Assembly: GCA_963920575.1 (NCBI GenBank)
Contig: OY986966.1
Span: 27,123,717 to 27,187,716 of the forward strand
Direction: 5' to 3'
Length of the DNA: 64,000 nt
Origin: Narthecium ossifragum
Taxonomy: Eukaryota > Streptophyta > Magnoliopsida > Dioscoreales > Nartheciaceae
Made by a program: the position numbers and the translations under genes. This document shows, piece after piece, positions 50,950 to 60,956 of this stretch (the stretch's first letter is position 1; each line of letters opens with the position of its first letter). The notes below the pieces were generated by a model. The model ran no database searches and was not told where the DNA came from. It worked only from the letters and a program-made list of their open reading frames with translations.

Positions 50950-52538
50950 GGATCTGACGCGCCCAAACCACTCGTCGTTAAAAGTGACTAGGGCGTCAAA
51001 TATTACAATTTATACCGAATCCTACTAACTACTACGTAGCTAGCGGGAGTCCGGGTCGATCCGCAGGGAAATGAGAAATGACTAACGTGCTTGATAAATA
51101 ACTCCAAACAACTAGCTAAAATGATTTGGTTTTTGGATTAATGTCTATTAAAGCAATTAACTAAATGAAGAGAAATATAACTAATATAGAGAGGTCCTGG
51201 GATCTCCATTTCATTGTAGGTCCTAATGTAGTCTCCTAAGGAATTAAGGTGTGTAATCCAATTGGGACGATCAAAATCAAGAAGTCGACACGCGGGTGGT
51301 TAGCCTCACTTATCGCTCAACGGAAGTCGGTTTAGGATCATCCGTCGGAAATAATCACATTCACAACGTCGACGAATGAGTGATTAGCTTCTATCGTCGC
51401 TAACGAACCTTCGATTAAGATCGATTCGTCGCAAGAAAAAGATATTGCATGGAGTCGTGCATTGGATTGAGATGGTTCTAGCACCTCGAATCCAATGCAA
51501 GAGAAAGATAGAATGGATCCTTTGATTAGAGAGATAGGGATGGTTCTAGCATCCCTAATCTCTAATCTAGGGCTAGTAATCCTCCCAATGTCATTGGATG
51601 TGTTTCTAGCACATCCAACTCATTGGGGCATAACAACAAACACCTATCATGCACAAGTCCTAACTCATACCAAAGAAAGGCATTCATCCATTCAACATAT
51701 GAAATCCATGTACAAAGATAGAGAAATAATGCTCAAATCCATACAATAGATCTATCCCTAAAGATTACACATCAAAAACCCTAGGAAAACTACAAAAGAA
51801 TCCTACAACTACATGGAAATCCCAAGATAGAGGAAGTTAGCTACTCATCTTGGTTGGATCCATGGATGGAGGTTGATGAAGCTCCCCTCCCATGGATTCC
51901 CTACAAGAAGTCCTTCTCTCAATTGGGTAAAGAAACCTAGAAGGGCTGGAGAAGACTCCCAAGAAGATTCCCTCAAATCCCCCTTAAGGGGTCTATTTAT
52001 AGTAAACAAGCCTCCCCCACTCGGATTAGATCTGGGCCATTGATTTTGCTCGGCTGGCATCAAAGGATCGATCCTCATAGGGTGAAGGATCGATCATTCG
52101 CTTCGTGTGATCGCTGGTCCCGTGAAGGATCGATCCTCCTATAGGAAAGGATCGATCCTTTGCTTCTTGAATTCTGGCTGCGCCCCGATGAAGATCGATC
52201 CTCCAGTGTGTGAAGATCGATCCTCTAGAATTTGCGTTCTGTCACTGGGAAAATGCGCAAAAATGATCGATCCTCTCATGGTATAGGATCGATCCTTGTT
52301 GTCCTGATTGGCTCCTTCTTAAAGCACTTCAAAGGATCGATCCTTCATCAATACAGGATCGATCTTCTTCATAAAAACTGGCCCGAATGACGTCGTTTAA
52401 GCTCGGAACTTGATCCAATCCTCGTTGGGGGCACTTGTACCTGTAATAGGGTAAAATCCATCAGTAAGGCCTTGCTCGGAGACTAACATGGCCAAGTTAA
52501 AAGGGTGATTTATGCACTTTTCACGTCTTATCTGGATC
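50950..52538 (-). mobile_element. Solo LTR-like insert, 1579 bp, inside the LTR, GGATC target duplication
   Basis: The insert is 50955-52533, flanked by GGATC at 50950-50954 and 52534-52538. On the minus strand it begins AGATAAGACGTG and ends CGCGTCA, so the end is a normal LTR CA and the start looks like TG with the first base changed. It has no coding frame. A TATA box (CTATAAATAG, 51993-52002, minus strand) has five paired GATCGATC hairpins upstream (52066-52365). This architecture, the 5-bp duplication and the size fit a solo LTR, probably of another family than its host. Confidence 0.7.
52065..52365. repeat. Five GATCGATC hairpin modules in the inserted LTR
   Basis: The palindrome GATCGATC starts at 52066/52088, 52128/52150, 52193/52215, 52266/52288 and 52335/52357. 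Each pair is exactly 22 bp apart, and modules are 62-73 bp apart with loosely similar linkers. Since each octamer is its own complement, the two members of a pair can form one stem with the spacer as loop. Confidence 0.9.
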
Positions 52539-53125
52539 GATCCTTATAAAGCAGAGGATCAATCCTTTCCATCCCAGCTTTCTGTCGTGGGAAGAGGATC
52601 GATCCTTTCCAAGCAAAGGATCGATCCTTTGGTTCCTGCACCTTTGTTTTTCCAGCATCGCGCGTCCTCGTCCCTTCTCGTCGACGTCTCTTGTCAACAT
52701 CTCTCATGGGGAGGGATTTTCCCAACAAGCTCCCCCTCCCGACTCATGAGAGGCCAAAAACCCCGTCGAGCTCTTACTAGCTCGGACTTTGCAACCCGTC
52801 GTGCCACATTCAAGCCACTGTGCCTCGTGACTCGGCCTCCACATCGAGAAACAATCTTCACTGTTGAAACTCGGACTTTACACCTCCTCTTGTGCTGCGC
52901 TTCTTCAAGTCATTGCACCTCATGACTCTGAAGACTCCATCGATCCCATCGAACTCTTGATGTCGCAATCAAGACTCGGACCTCCATACACTCTGTCGTG
53001 CCACCATACGAGCCATTATACCGCATGACTCGGCCTTCCCACACTCTGTCGTGCCACCATACGAGCCATCACACATGACTCGCCCTTTCCGATCGCTTCG
53101 ATCGATCGGAACCCCCATCGTACCT

Positions 53126-53932
53126 CTAGTACGGAAGCTCCCCCGTAATGACACACACGTCGTTGTCGAGTGTCACTACGTTGTTGCTTTTCTCATCATC
53201 CTCCTTGACCTTCCCATTAGCAAGATCATCCTTGTACTTCCTGCATCGCCGCTTGACGTGGCCTTCCTTTCCGCAGTAGTAACAAGTAACTGTCTTTCCT
53301 CTGATCTTGCCATCCTTCCCTTTCCTCTCTACCAAATACGCCTCTGAGACAGGCTCATCTGTCGACCTCTTTCTCAAGGCATTGGAGAGCAGAGCCGCCG
53401 TGACTTCGTCTGTCTCTAGGGACTCCTTTCCATAGAGTAATGTAGTCACCAGATGGTCGTAGGAAGGTGGAAGAGACGCCAAAAGGAGGAGGGCCTTGTC
53501 TTCATCATCCACTGTAACCTCCACGCTCAGCAACTGGGTGATGATCCTGTTAAAGGTGTTCAGGTGCTCTATCAGATCTGAACCTTCTTTCATCCTCAAG
53601 GTGTACAGCTATTGTTTCAGGAACAGCTTGTTCGTCAGAGATTTGGTCATGAACAAACTCTCTAACTTTGACCATAGCCCTGCAGCCGTGTCCTCATTGA
53701 TGACGTTGTACATGACCTCATCTGCTAGGCAGAGCCTGATAGTGCTCACCGCCCTCATCTCGATCTCCTCCCAGTCGTCGTCCTTCATGGCCTCGGGCTT
53801 CTTTCCCTTCAAGGCCTTGTAGAGACCCTGCTGCAACAGGATATCCTTCACCTGATGCTGCCATAAGCCGAAGTTGCTTTTCCCATCGAATCGCTCAACC
53901 CCGAAACGAGGATCTGAGGCCTTCCCCGCCAT
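53126..53932 (-). pseudogene. Gag of the gag-only element, one premature stop
   Basis: It starts at MAGKASDPRFGVERFDGKSN and runs through KDILLQQGLYKAL and SLFMTKSLTNKLFLKQ. A TAG at 53609-53611 stands where Gln is usual. It continues in the same frame with LYTLRMKEGSDLIEHLNTFN and LLASLPPSYDHLVTTLL, then a CCHC zinc knuckle (CYYCGKEGHVKRRC) near the end. The frame closes at 53126 after VITGELPY. It is otherwise intact and clearly related to, but distinct from, the gag of the neighbouring copia element. Confidence 0.9.
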
Positions 53933-53982
53933 CACGAACTGTTGAACCAATCAACCTGGCGAACCTGGCTCTTGATACCACT

Positions 53983-54715
53983 TGTTAGGAAATCCGGCGG
54001 GGATCAAAACCAAGATGGGAGAGCACCAAAATAGAACTAGGAGGAGAAACACCAGATTTAACGTGGAAAACCTTCTGGCAAATCACCACAAAGGAAAAAC
54101 CACGGGAAAAAAGAAAACTTCAATATATGAGGAGATTTACAAGACTCGATCTCTCAACTCTCACATATAAATCTCTCTCAACCCTCCCAAATACATTCAC
54201 TCTAGAATGCCCTTGCTTTCTATCAAGCCCCCTTGCTTTCTCTCAAGCCCTAAGACCTCTCTCTAGGCCTCCCATATGGGAACCCTCGTTCTTCAATTAG
54301 GGTTACACACTAACCCTATTTATATCCACTAATTAACCCACATTCGGTTTAATCTGGACCCTTAAATCTTTCCCAGATTCTGCAAAGGATCGATCTTCTT
54401 AAATGAAAGGATCGATCCTTTCATTCTGTATAAAAGACCACCCCGAAGAGGATCGATCCTTTTGAGGGTAAGGATCGATCATCCAAAACACGCTCCCTGT
54501 CATGGAAAAAATCGCCTGGGAGGATCGATCCTTATAGAGCATAGGATCGATCCTTTCTATCCCAGCTTTCTGTCGTGGAAAGAGGATCGATCCTTTCCAA
54601 GCAAAGGATCAATCCTTTGGTTCCTGCACCTTTGTTTTTCCAGCATCGCGCGTCCTCGTCGCTTCTCGTCGACGTCTCTTGTCAACATCTCTCATGGGGA
54701 GGGATTTTCCCAACA
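53983..54715 (-). repeat. 5' LTR of the gag-only element
   Basis: 733 bp, intact. TATAAATAG near 54317-54325 (minus strand) has four hairpin modules upstream, at 54388/54410, 54451/54473, 54523/54545 and 54585/54607. All have a 22-bp offset; one octamer of the last pair has decayed to GATCAATC. Confidence 0.9.
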
Positions 54716-54936
54716 CAATGGACTAGATCAATGAATCGGTATCCAACTACCGATTGAATTATTCATCTAGTTCATCGATAGTGAGATACCGATGAACTCT
54801 ATCAACCAATCGGTATCATATTACCGGTATAATTCAATCGACAGTAAGCTGTCGATTCGATGGACTAAATGAAAAAATCAGTAGTGGATTACCGATTCGA
54901 TGAATACACATGTCACATGTTCATATACACGAAACT
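54716..54936. mobile_element. MITE of the ATCGGTA family, copy 6, right piece
   Basis: It continues from 50390 after the copia insertion. It has ATCGGTATCCAACTACCGAT, AGTGAGATACCGATG and, at its end, ACACATGTCACATGTTCATATACACG, the inverted partner of the left end at 50291. Confidence 0.75.
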
Positions 54937-56197
54937 TTATTTTCTTCGGAGGAGATGAGAGGATGGATTTATTCTGTGTATACTCTTGTATGGTTGAGGT
55001 TGAAGATGACGAGGGTTACCTCTCTCGGGAGCCATGAATATATTCACGCGAGTGGCCAATCGCTCACGACACGCCGGGTCGGCAAAATATCATGGAAACT
55101 TAAGGCAACGTGGCATGAGCGCACGTATCATCCGTGACGGCCGGTGACAGATTGTATTCTTTGTTTGTACTTTAATACTGAGCATTATTCCAGATTAAGT
55201 ATGGTTTGTATATAAGCCCACCTGCGACTGCGACCATTCTTTTCCGGTGAAACTATATATGAATCGTCAGGTAAATATCAATAATTTTTACGAGAGAAAA
55301 ATGATAGAATGCACACATGTCAAGACCTGGTCTAGACGATACAACAAAAATTTTGGTCAAATATGTCCTTTCAATTTTTCTTTTCTTCTTTTCCTTATGA
55401 CCATTCTATTGTTACGGTGGATTAGGTCAGCAGGTGAAAAGATGATCAAACAAGAGCTTAAAAAAGGATATATATATTTGACCAAGTTTTTATATAGGTC
55501 AAGGTCTCGATCCACAACACTGAACTTTGGCGCCGCACATGGGCCTCTGAGATGAGTTAACTTAAGGACCATGCTTTTTAATCCCATTAAATTACGTAAT
55601 TCCTTATGCCTAATTAAGTAGCCCTCCGTTCAGTATCCTTATGCTTAATTATAGTTTATACATGCAGCCCACATGAGCTCCATAAATGCACGTCGTAATG
55701 ACCAAATTTTCGGATCCATTTCGGGCCAAATTAAGTTTTGGGCGTAATTAAGATGAGTTACATCAAACCTATCTCACTGTACACAAGCCTTCCCCTATGA
55801 CTACTATATGAGCACGTTCTTCCATTATCCATAAGTGGTCATTAAAGGACACATTTATTCAACCATAGAATTTGGCAAAAGTCAACTAGTCATATGAGTT
55901 TAACTAATCTATGTACCCAACCCAATGTAACTCACATGATCCACCAAACCCATCCTACCCACAGAGCCATTAATCCCTAAGATGAGCCAAACTTAGGTAC
56001 GTACGTACCTTGATAGACTGAAGCTAGCCAAGTTGACGAAGACTTCCGAAACCCCACTGATCTACTTGACCAACTTGCATTGCATGCCAGATGCTTGCTG
56101 GCTTCTTTCGCACCCTTAAAAATGCTTACAATTTCATCATTCGGTCTTCAAATAAAAAAATCTAGTCCTCTGCATAAATACATATAACAGATCAGAT
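54937..56197. other. Intergenic, no gene seen
   Basis: Mixed sequence without recognisable exons. The first 200 bp may be the old upstream flank of the SPARK-type pseudogene. Confidence 0.4.
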
Positions 56198-56420
56198 TTT
56201 TTTTGATTAATTGAATCCGAGGGCTAAGGAAGCAAATAAAAACCTAAAACAAATGGAAAGGAATAGAGCCCAATTACTTCACATCCGGGGCACCAAAGGG
56301 TTAGTCCAAACAGCAGCCGCCAAGACATCTGTGACAGAGTTGAACTCGTGCGGAATAAAAACAAAACAAAAGGAAAAGAATTGGATGCAACTCTTCAGAT
56401 AGGAAAGAGAATTCCAGCGA
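56198..56420 (-). mobile_element. LINE 3' fragment (RNase H end)
   Basis: On the minus strand it encodes IPHEFNSVTDVLAAAVWT followed by NPLVPRM and a stop, resembling the last helix region of plant LINE RNase H domains (usually REANSVADALA-like). An A-rich end follows on the minus strand (TTTTTTTT near 56199-56206 on plus). No target duplication was found, so the edges are uncertain. Confidence 0.5.
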
Positions 56421-56612
56421 GATCCTACGACCAAACCATACTTTCAAAACAAAGCCAATCTACGAAAACAAATCAGACCCCATAACTACTTTCTGCTTGC
56501 GTATATAAAATACAGTGCCGGTTTCTCTGGCAATCCAAAATACTTGCACGACGCGCTTTTGATCTTGGAAGCCATTCCCATCCATGATCCAGCTTGAAGT
56601 TCGCGCCATCTC

Positions 56613-56624
56613 TGCATAAATATA
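56613..56624 (+). promoter_or_regulatory. Candidate TATA box of the 580-aa pectin methylesterase
   Basis: TGCATAAATATAG lies about 65-75 bp upstream of the ATG at 56689, giving a predicted 5' UTR near 40 nt. Confidence 0.5.
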
Positions 56625-56688
56625 GATCCCAATCCCATCACTCTTTTATCTCCCCTGGCAAGCCATCAAGGAAAAAAAAGAAGCAACC

Positions 56689-58721
56689 ATGGCTTCTAAT
56701 AAGCTTCCTTCATGTCTTGGCATCCTCTTCACCTTGTTCTTCTTCTCTCTTGCACTCGCCGCCCCACCTCCGTCGGCTCCGGTGGGGACGAGCACCGCCT
56801 GCAATGCCACCCTTGACCCCAACTTTTGTAAGTCTGTGCTCCCCGCCGGCCAACCCAAACAGAACTTGTACGACTACAGCCGCGTCTCCCTCGCCAAGTC
56901 CTTGTCGAGTGCGAGAAAGTTCCTCCAGAACATCAAGAAGTGCCTCGCCCCAAAACGCGCCGCCACCCTCTCGACCACCGCCATCCAGTCTCTACTGGAC
57001 TGCCACCTCCTGTCGCAGATCAACATCGACATCCTGGTCGCCGCCAGCACCACCCTCAACTCCACCAACGTCCTTCTCGACAACCAGACCGAGACCTTCC
57101 ACACTAGCCTCAGTGCCCTCCTGACCAACCAGCAGACTTGCAGCGACGGCATCCAGGCGACGGCCGCGTCGTGGAGCTTCAAGGGCGGCCTCGCCGTCCC
57201 CCTCTCCAATGGCACCAAGTTCTACAGCATGTCACTCGCGCTGTTTAGCAACGCTTACGTGGACAAGAAGAAGAAGAAGAGCGCTTCTTATGCTGACTTC
57301 CACCCCGGAAAGCAGCCTCCCCCTGGTTACATCCAAAGATCCAAGAGGCTCCTACTTCACGAGGTCGATCTAAGTTCCAGCGGTGGCTTGCCGTTAAGGA
57401 TGTCGGACCGAGACCGTCCGATCTTCGAGTCAAGGTCCGGCCGGCGGCTTCAGCAGGCATCCGATCAGGTCGTCGTCAGTGGTTTCGTTTTCGTGAACGC
57501 GAACGGGACCGGAGACTTCACCAACATCACCAGCGCCGTCAACTCGGCGCCGAACAATGCTGATGGAACCACTGGCTACTACCTGATATACGTGACGACC
57601 GGAGTTTATCAGGAGTATGTCTCCATTCCTAAGAACAAGAGGTATCTGATGATGATCGGAGATGGAATTAACAAGACGGTGATCACCGGAAACCATAGCG
57701 TCGTCAATGGGCAGACCACCTTCAGTTCCGCTACTTTAGGTAAGATCTCGAATCAACTTTTCCTATGTTTTCAAAGAACAGTGATAGGTGCACGTGCATC
57801 TCACGTTATTGAATCGATTCACTACCGATAGATTATACATCTATATTGGTATCTCACTACTGATACATATCTATCGATAGTCTATTATCGATAAACATAT
57901 ATATGAATATATATGAATCGGTTGTGCTACCGATTCATATACATGTGAAATGCACAACAAATCATTTCTGGTTTTCAAACAATATTCGAATTTATCACTA
58001 GATTTTAATGGCACGTTGCATGCATGCAGCTGTAGTTGGTGAGGGTTTTGCAGCCATGAGCATGACCATCGCTAACACGGCCGGAGAAGTCAACCATCAA
58101 GCGGTGGCTCTTCGGAACGGCGCCGACCTCTCGACGTTCTACAGCTGCAGCTTCGACGGCTACCAGGACACGCTATACGCGCACTCCATGAGACAGTTCT
58201 ACAGAGAGTGCGACATCTACGGCACCGTCGACTTCATATTCGGCAACGCCGCCGCGGTGTTCCAGGACTGCAACATGTACGCCAGGCCCCGGCCGCCGGG
58301 CCAGGTCAACGTAGTCACCGCACAGGGCCGGACCGACCCGAACCAGAACACTGGGATGTCCCTTCAGGGATGTAGGATTCTTCCGTCCGGCGACATGGCG
58401 GCGAGCGGTACAACTACAACGACGTACTTAGGGAGGCCATGGAAGCCGTACTCGAGGACGGTGATCATGCAGTCGTTCTTGGATAGCTTGATCAGCCCTG
58501 CCGGTTGGCTGCCGTGGAACGGAGAGGTCGGGTTGAGCACACTATACTATGCGGAGTACAGCAACACAGGGCCGGGGGCGGACACCAGCCAGAGGGTTCA
58601 GTGGCCGGGAATCCATTATATTAACAGCACCGAAGCCAGTAATTTCACGACGAGCAGCTTCCTGTTAGCTGATAACTGGCTGCCTCGGGCCGGAGTTCCA
58701 TACTTGTCTGGATTAGCTTGA
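56689..58721 (+). CDS. Type-I pectin methylesterase with inhibitor domain, 580 aa, 2 exons (PME7/20/41-like)
   Basis: Exons are 56689-57739 and 58030-58721, joined through a 290-bp GT-AG intron at the same codon position as the other two copies. The signal peptide is MASNKLPSCLGILFTLFFFS. The PMEI domain spans about 30-190 (STACNATLDPNFCKSVLPAG, LLDCHLLSQ, QQTCSDGI). SGRRLQQ at about 254 is a plausible processing site. The catalytic domain has TTGVYQEYVSIPKNKRYLMM, Q374, Q396, D397, D418 in VDFIFGNA, and LGRPWKPYSRT. All active-site residues are present. The NGTGDFTNI and IPKNKRYLMMIGDGIN text resembles the Arabidopsis PME7/20/41 group more than the other two genes here, so it is not a recent tandem copy of them. 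The intron contains an ATCGGTA MITE. Confidence 0.96.
57781..57964. mobile_element. MITE of the ATCGGTA family, copy 7 (intronic)
   Basis: It makes up most of the 290-bp intron. The right end in reverse complement reads GATTTGTTGTGCATTTCACATG. The interior has TCACTACCGATAG, GGTATCTCACTACTGAT and ATCGGTTGTGCTACCGATTC. Confidence 0.55.
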
Positions 58722-59903
58722 TCGCTCTACTCTTCCTAAGTTTCTTCGCTTACATATCATCATTATGTATACACTAATTTGAATGATCTAATACATTTCT
58801 TGTTTCGTCTTTAAGCTTTTCTTTTCTAAATAAGTTGTGGTTTAACGTGATGATCTTTTTGCTTCTGTTCAAAGAGTTACTTATAATTAAGCTCTTTGCA
58901 AGCAATTGTGAGTACGTATTTAGGGTCAAATTGGCTAACTTAGTGCTAAAAGTTTGTTATGATATTGGAAGAAGCTTCGTTGATGCTTCTGTCATGGGAA
59001 AGCTACAGATTCAACTCGTTCTGTCGTTAATTTATTGAGAGAGCTGAGACGAATGGCCCTATGATCTAGATTTGCATGCTAGCTGGAATTAAGTCAACTC
59101 ATATAGTTCTTGATGGAGCAAAGATGTAGCATGCAAGGGTCACGTCTAATATAATCCATCGAGCTATATCTTCTTTACTCTAATAGGCTAATTAATTAAA
59201 AAAAAAATTGCAACAAAGTTAGGTAGTGCGTTAAATTGTCACACAATAAAGTATACATTTTTAAGTTTTTGACTTGATTGGTTAGAATTAACGCAACACC
59301 AGAGAGCAGAAGTCTCGAATCATGTCTCACGCTATCAGCTCATTCGCTTCTCTATTTTGGCTTAAGCTTTTATTGTGGCCATCCTAATTTTCTATGGCGT
59401 TTTCCAACATGCGAACTCTTATACCATTTCAGTCTGCTAATTAAAGCCCACTTTATCCAGTTATAAGCGAAGGAATCCCTTGTATGGTCCTTCTTGTGGG
59501 GTTGTCTGACAATTTGCATTATGAATATCTGGCAGCCTAGATTTATAAGTTGTGACCATCTAGATTGTATATATCTTAATGGAACTACACCAGATATATA
59601 TAACCTAACATGCATGATTTAACTTCCTAGTTAGAATGTAGCACCATATATAAAATTGACAATACTCATGTTACATCACGATAGAATATATTTGTACACA
59701 ACTAATGCCACTAGTGATTAGCAGAGGAAGTAGAACCTAATTGCTCTGTGCGACGAATACTAATTAAAACCTGACATCTTTATTAATTTGTATAAAAGCT
59801 ACCATAGAATTTCACACAAATCTAATATCCGGGTGCATAAATTAATCTTCATGATGCTTATAAACAATTAGATTAAATTTGCATGAAACTTCGTACGAAT
59901 CAT
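58722..59903. other. Intergenic, no gene seen
   Basis: AT-rich DNA between the pectin methylesterase stop and the convergent inhibitor gene. No exon, RNA gene or clear repeat is recognised. Confidence 0.45.
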
Positions 59904-60440
59904 CTAATGATGGGAGGACTGGAGCATCCTGGTGATGCTCAAGGAGATGCTGCACATCTGGCTCACCTCCTTGTTCTCCTGGGTCAGCACGTTCTTGTGC
60001 TCCGGCACTGCCTGGCACCCCTTCTGGCACGTCTTCACGTCGGCCATGGCCGCCTCCACGAACATGATCACCTCCTCGTACTTCTTATCATCCATCGACC
60101 TCCTCGACCCCTCGAGCTGGTCCACAGCATCCTCGTACTCCTCCACGCAGTCGGTCAGGCAATTCTGCAAGCCCGAATCTGTGGCCTCCTCCTCCCGCTT
60201 GCCAACTAGATCCGCGACGCCAGCCGCCTTGCGCGCCGCAAGGCCAATGGCGATGGCGGCTAGGCCGTTGAGGTCGGCGCCTTTGCTCTTGGGGTCGGAG
60301 GAGAGGGACTTGACACAGACGTCATGGTGCGAGCCGGTCTGCTTGCAGGCAGTATCGATGGCTTTAGGGGTGGCGGAGGCCGCCTGGAGGGCAAGGGAGA
60401 GGCAGAGGGGGAGGAGGAAGAGGCGGACGATGGTCGCCAT
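59904..60440 (-). CDS. Pectinesterase/invertase inhibitor-like protein, 178 aa
   Basis: A single-exon secreted protein of the PMEI/invertase-inhibitor fold. It starts at MATIVRLFLLPLCLSLAL, a clear signal peptide; an upstream in-frame Met at 60500 lies at the TATA box and is not likely to be used. The family's disulfide Cys are present: DTACKQTGSHHDVC (first pair), LQNCLTDCVEEYEDAV and CQKGCQA (second pair), with a late Cys in SQMCSISLSITRML. Length and helix pattern fit. Sequence alone cannot decide between inhibition of pectin methylesterase and of acid invertase; the position beside three pectin methylesterase genes is suggestive only. Its TATA box is TATAAAAG, about 61 bp upstream. It is divergent from the next gene. 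Confidence 0.9.
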   Translation of the reverse strand: MATIVRLFLLPLCLSLALQAASATPKAIDTACKQTGSHHDVCVKSLSSDPKSKGADLNGLAAIAIGLAARKAAGVADLVGKREEEATDSGLQNCLTDCVEEYEDAVDQLEGSRRSMDDKKYEEVIMFVEAAMADVKTCQKGCQAVPEHKNVLTQENKEVSQMCSISLSITRMLQSSHH

Positions 60441-60500
60441 CGTATTGTTAAATTTTAAGGTTATTTTGGTATCTAGGAAGAGACGAAGTCTATACAGCAA

Positions 60501-60508
60501 CTTTTATA
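60501..60508 (-). promoter_or_regulatory. TATA box of the inhibitor gene
   Basis: The minus strand reads TATAAAAG about 61 bp upstream of the ATG at 60440. Confidence 0.65.
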
Positions 60509-60897
60509 GAAAGCAACGGTTTAAGGTTCACGGTGAGGGTTGGTTCATTAGTTTGGTATCCTACGCGTACTGGTTTGCTTGCTATATATGGCGAGGGCCG
60601 GAGGAAAACAGCCAGCGGTGCCGGCATGCAGCGTTTGGCGACGTTCATGCGGTTGTATAGACGTTTGACTCGTTCCAACGTTCGAGGCGCTTCGACTTGG
60701 GTTCCGGGGTGCAGTTAGATTCCTGGAAATCTAATGTTGGATCTCTCTAGAGGCATCTGGACGTGGGATGCACTTCCACCACCTTGACGACATGAGACAC
60801 GTGTCACGTCCTGGCACTACTCTCCATGTGTGGTTCTTCAAAAGCTCGGTGAATGACTACTCTCCTCTCCAGTCTCCTTGTCTTCCCCGGCGAGCAG

Positions 60898-60914
60898 CAG
60901 CAGCAGCAGCAGCC
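60898..60914 (+). repeat. Short CAG repeat in a 5' UTR
   Basis: A run of CAG triplets about 45 bp upstream of the ATG of the 241-aa gene, probably in its 5' UTR. Confidence 0.75.
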
Positions 60915-60956
60915 AAGCATCCGTTTTGAAAGTTTGAACAAGATCGACGGATAGAT

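Larger units (their letters stand above)
50391..52727 (-). repeat. 3' LTR of the gag-only element, split by an insertion
   Basis: LTR sequence is 50391-50954 and 52539-52727, matching 53983-54715. This copy has three CCCTCTTGCTTTCTCTCAAG units where the other has two. TATAAATAG lies at 50744-50752 (minus strand). Paired GATCGATC hairpins lie upstream at 50816/50838, 50879/50901, 52535/52557 and 52597/52619. Confidence 0.88.
50386..54720 (-). mobile_element. Gag-only copia-type retrotransposon (TR-GAG-like), 4325 bp including a nested insert
   Basis: The element is 50391-54715, with CAATG duplicated at 50386-50390 and 54716-54720. On the minus strand the 5' LTR is 53983-54715 and the 3' LTR is 50391-52727 (split by a 1579-bp insert). 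LTR ends are TGTTAGG...CCCAACA. The primer site next to the 5' LTR reads TGGTATCAAGAGCCAGG (initiator Met-tRNA type). The polypurine tract next to the 3' LTR reads GGGAGGGGGAGCTT. The internal region is only 1255 bp and encodes gag with a CCHC knuckle, but no protease, integrase or reverse transcriptase. This fits the TR-GAG class of non-autonomous elements, which would need partner enzymes. Confidence 0.9.

Noticed and set aside
52065..52365. Regularly spaced palindromic repeats that might suggest a CRISPR array
   Set aside because: The window is plant nuclear DNA, the repeats are paired 8-10-bp palindromes with related linkers, and they lie in an LTR.
60441..60500. Upstream in-frame Met of the inhibitor gene
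   Set aside because: It would put 20 extra residues before the signal peptide and begin right at the TATA box.
59932..60660. 242-codon plus-strand frame
   Set aside because: It overlaps the inhibitor gene on the opposite strand, which has a signal peptide, conserved Cys and a TATA box.
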